DNA of 5,268 nucleotides from Geopsychrobacter sp. GTDB taxonomy: Bacteria > Desulfobacterota > Desulfuromonadia > Desulfuromonadales > Geopsychrobacteraceae. Location: NCBI GenBank assembly GCA_030620915.1, contig JAUXIR010000152.1:1-5268 (forward strand), given 5' to 3'. Under the pieces are notes generated by a model. The model was given only the letters and a program-made list of their open reading frames with translations. It was not told the origin of the DNA and ran no database searches. Made by a program: the position numbers and the translations under genes. Shown in pieces: positions 4,345-5,268 of the stretch; position 1 is the stretch's first letter; each line of letters starts with the position of its first letter.

Positions 4345-4680
4345 ATGTCGTTCACGGTATATTTGACCAATGGGGCGGCGCATGATCTCGAAGAGATTCA
4401 CGAATATATCGCCCTGCACGACGTATCAGGAAAAGCGGATTATTTTCTTACGCAGATTGAGAAAACTTTTCTCAGCTTATCAGAATTCCCAGATCGAGGC
4501 GTGTACCCAAAAGAGTTGTCACGTCTAGGGATCAGAGAATTTCGCGAGATTTTCTTCAACCCCTACCGCATCATCTACAGCTGCAAAGGCCGTAACATTT
4601 ATATTCTGCTAATTGTTGATGGTCGCCGCAACCTGCAGGCGCTACTACAAAGGCGTATCCTGGAAAACAACACTCAATGA
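4345..4680 (+). CDS. ParE/RelE-family toxin paired with Phd/YefM antitoxin
   Basis: A 111-residue RelE/ParE-superfamily toxin. Recognisable parts are the first strand and helix (FTVYLTNGAAHDLEEIHEYI, 3-22), FPDRGVYPKEL (48-58), the strand pair REFREIFFNPYRIIYSCKGRNIYILLIVDGRRN (64-96) and the C-terminal LLQRRIL (100-106). The pattern REfrEiffnPYRIiY...VDGRRd is typical of ParE-like plasmid-stabilisation toxins that pair with Phd/YefM antitoxins. The start is ATG 4345, seven bases after AAGGA (4333-4337); a longer frame beginning at 4255 lies wholly within the antitoxin gene and has no ribosome binding site. The target, gyrase or mRNA, cannot be told. Its stop lies nine bases before the second repeat copy. 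The toxin looks intact and is not closely similar to the ParE-like toxin at 3508 (different length and motifs), so the modules are not duplicates of one another. Confidence 0.9.
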   Translation: MSFTVYLTNGAAHDLEEIHEYIALHDVSGKADYFLTQIEKTFLSLSEFPDRGVYPKELSRLGIREFREIFFNPYRIIYSCKGRNIYILLIVDGRRNLQALLQRRILENNTQ

Positions 4681-4689
4681 ATACACAAA

Positions 4690-4713
4690 TATCAAAAATA
4701 AAGACCTGACCCC
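4690..4713 (+). repeat. RAYT-associated repeat, second + strand copy
   Basis: Identical over 24 bases to 3886-3909 and in the same orientation, starting nine bases after the stop of the third module's toxin. Together the copies bound an 804-base unit holding one promoter, operator, antitoxin and toxin. No target-site duplication is visible beyond the repeats. Confidence 0.8.
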
Positions 4714-4917
4714 GTCACGCGAAATCAACGAAGGGCAGGTTCTGATTCTCATTCTGCGTGTCGCCCGCCGGAAACAGGCTTATCGATAGCACAGTCGATG
4801 AGATGGTCTCCCATCATCTGCGCCACCCTTCTAAAAACCGAGACATCTCTGCTGATTTCAACATCAACGCTTCAAAGCTATCGGTCATGGACACTGGCTT
4901 TGGTCAAGTGCAGAAAA
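4714..4917. other. Gene-free stretch between the TA island and the right-hand gene
   Basis: No full gene, RNA gene or terminator with a T tract is visible. A weak hairpin lies at 4797-4818 (GATGAGATGG facing CCATCATC, with a two-base bulge). On the - strand a short frame without a ribosome binding site is open for about 38 codons (SVDVEISRDVSVFRRVAQ...), possibly the tail of a decayed gene, but it was not recognised. The stretch follows the second repeat copy and may be the other side of an insertion. Confidence 0.3.
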
Positions 4918-5268
4918 CTACTCGTTATTTGCCTGACGCAACCCTGACAGGCGAGCGGCCAGCGCCAGCAGATCATCAACCTGGCGTTCGGTCAGGCGTT
5001 CTGCATCCACCGGCAGACCGACCAGTCGCTTCAGATCAGCAGCACTGGAGCGCCGCTCGATCAACTCCAGCCGGTCGACCCCTCCCCTGGCCGGCACCAC
5101 GACCGACAGACTCAGTTCATCCTGAGGCAGAAAGAAACTACCCAGATCCCGTTCACTCAGATAAGACTCAAAGCCTATCCGGCGGGCAAACAGAGTCTCA
5201 ATTTCAGCTTCAAAAGGGGTATCCCCCAAAGCCCTCAGGCGCAGGGTATAGCAGGACGCTGCTGGCGG
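4918..5268 (-). CDS. Unrecognised protein, C-terminal part (runs off window)
   Basis: The frame is open from base 5268 to a TAA at 4918-4920, giving the last 116 residues. The first possible start in the window is a TTG at 5229, but the frame continues unbroken to the edge without a ribosome binding site there, so the true start is most likely beyond the window. The visible part reads PPAASCYTLRLRALGDTPFE at its start; the middle (FLPQDELSLSVVVPARGG, then VDRLELIERRS) suggests beta strands and a Gly turn; the end (DLKRLVGL...ERLTERQVDDLLALAARLSGL) is helical and Leu/Arg-rich. No family was recognised and no catalytic motif stands out. The composition is GC-rich, like the nuclease gene and unlike the TA genes. 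It converges on the TA island, tail to tail with the third module. Confidence 0.6.
   Translation of the reverse strand, partial: PPAASCYTLRLRALGDTPFEAEIETLFARRIGFESYLSERDLGSFFLPQDELSLSVVVPARGGVDRLELIERRSSAADLKRLVGLPVDAERLTERQVDDLLALAARLSGLRQANNE

Noticed and set aside
2896..4713. CRISPR array from the three repeat copies
   Set aside because: The spacings are hundreds of bases and unequal, one copy is inverted and diverged, and no Cas gene is present.

Overview
The window looks like a stretch of bacterial chromosome in which GC-rich, core-style genes surround a cluster of toxin-antitoxin (TA) modules and transposase debris. The peptide and secreted-protein pair, the beta-CASP nuclease and the sequence repeat typical of REP-associated transposases together suggest a deltaproteobacterium of the Desulfuromonas/Geobacter type. 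That assignment is an inference from gene style only; there is no rRNA or other marker gene in the window.

Left part (1-653). Two features read leftwards. One is an 18-codon gene at 427-371 with a perfect AGGAGG ribosome binding site. Its product, MKKYMKPKVVGSSNVHPC, carries a YxxPxV motif like the leader motif bound by PqqD-like recognition domains in RiPP systems, and it ends in Cys. About 106 bases downstream, after a terminator-like hairpin, lies the start of a secreted protein with a signal peptide and a carboxypeptidase-regulatory-like (beta-sandwich) domain; it runs off the window at base 1. This pair is the best candidate here for an undescribed system.

Middle left (654-2018). A complete beta-CASP metallo-beta-lactamase-fold ribonuclease (CPSF73-like) reads rightwards, divergent from the peptide. 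All its metal-binding motifs are present.

TA island (2147-4680). Three complete two-gene TA modules lie in tandem on the + strand. The first is MntA/HepT (minimal nucleotidyltransferase antitoxin plus HEPN RNase, GTGA overlap). The second is a ribbon-helix-helix antitoxin with a ParE/RelE toxin (TAATG overlap). The third is a Phd/YefM antitoxin with a ParE/RelE-like toxin (4-base gap). The second and third have recognisable sigma-70-type promoters with repeats that could be operators, the usual arrangement for self-repressed TA operons. Between the first and second modules, on the - strand, is a 94-codon fragment holding the C-terminal helix-turn-helix of a REP-associated (Y1/RAYT-like) transposase without its catalytic part.

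The 3' end of that fragment is a short sequence (core AATAAAGACCTGACCCC) that occurs twice more as an identical 24-bp direct repeat, at 3886-3909 and 4690-4713. These two copies bracket the third TA module. The repeat may be a cis element recognised by the transposase, which could have helped assemble the island.

Right part (4714-5268). About 200 bases without a convincing gene are followed by the C-terminal 116 codons of an unrecognised gene on the - strand that runs in from beyond the window edge. Its GC-rich composition resembles the nuclease gene, suggesting a return to the core chromosome.
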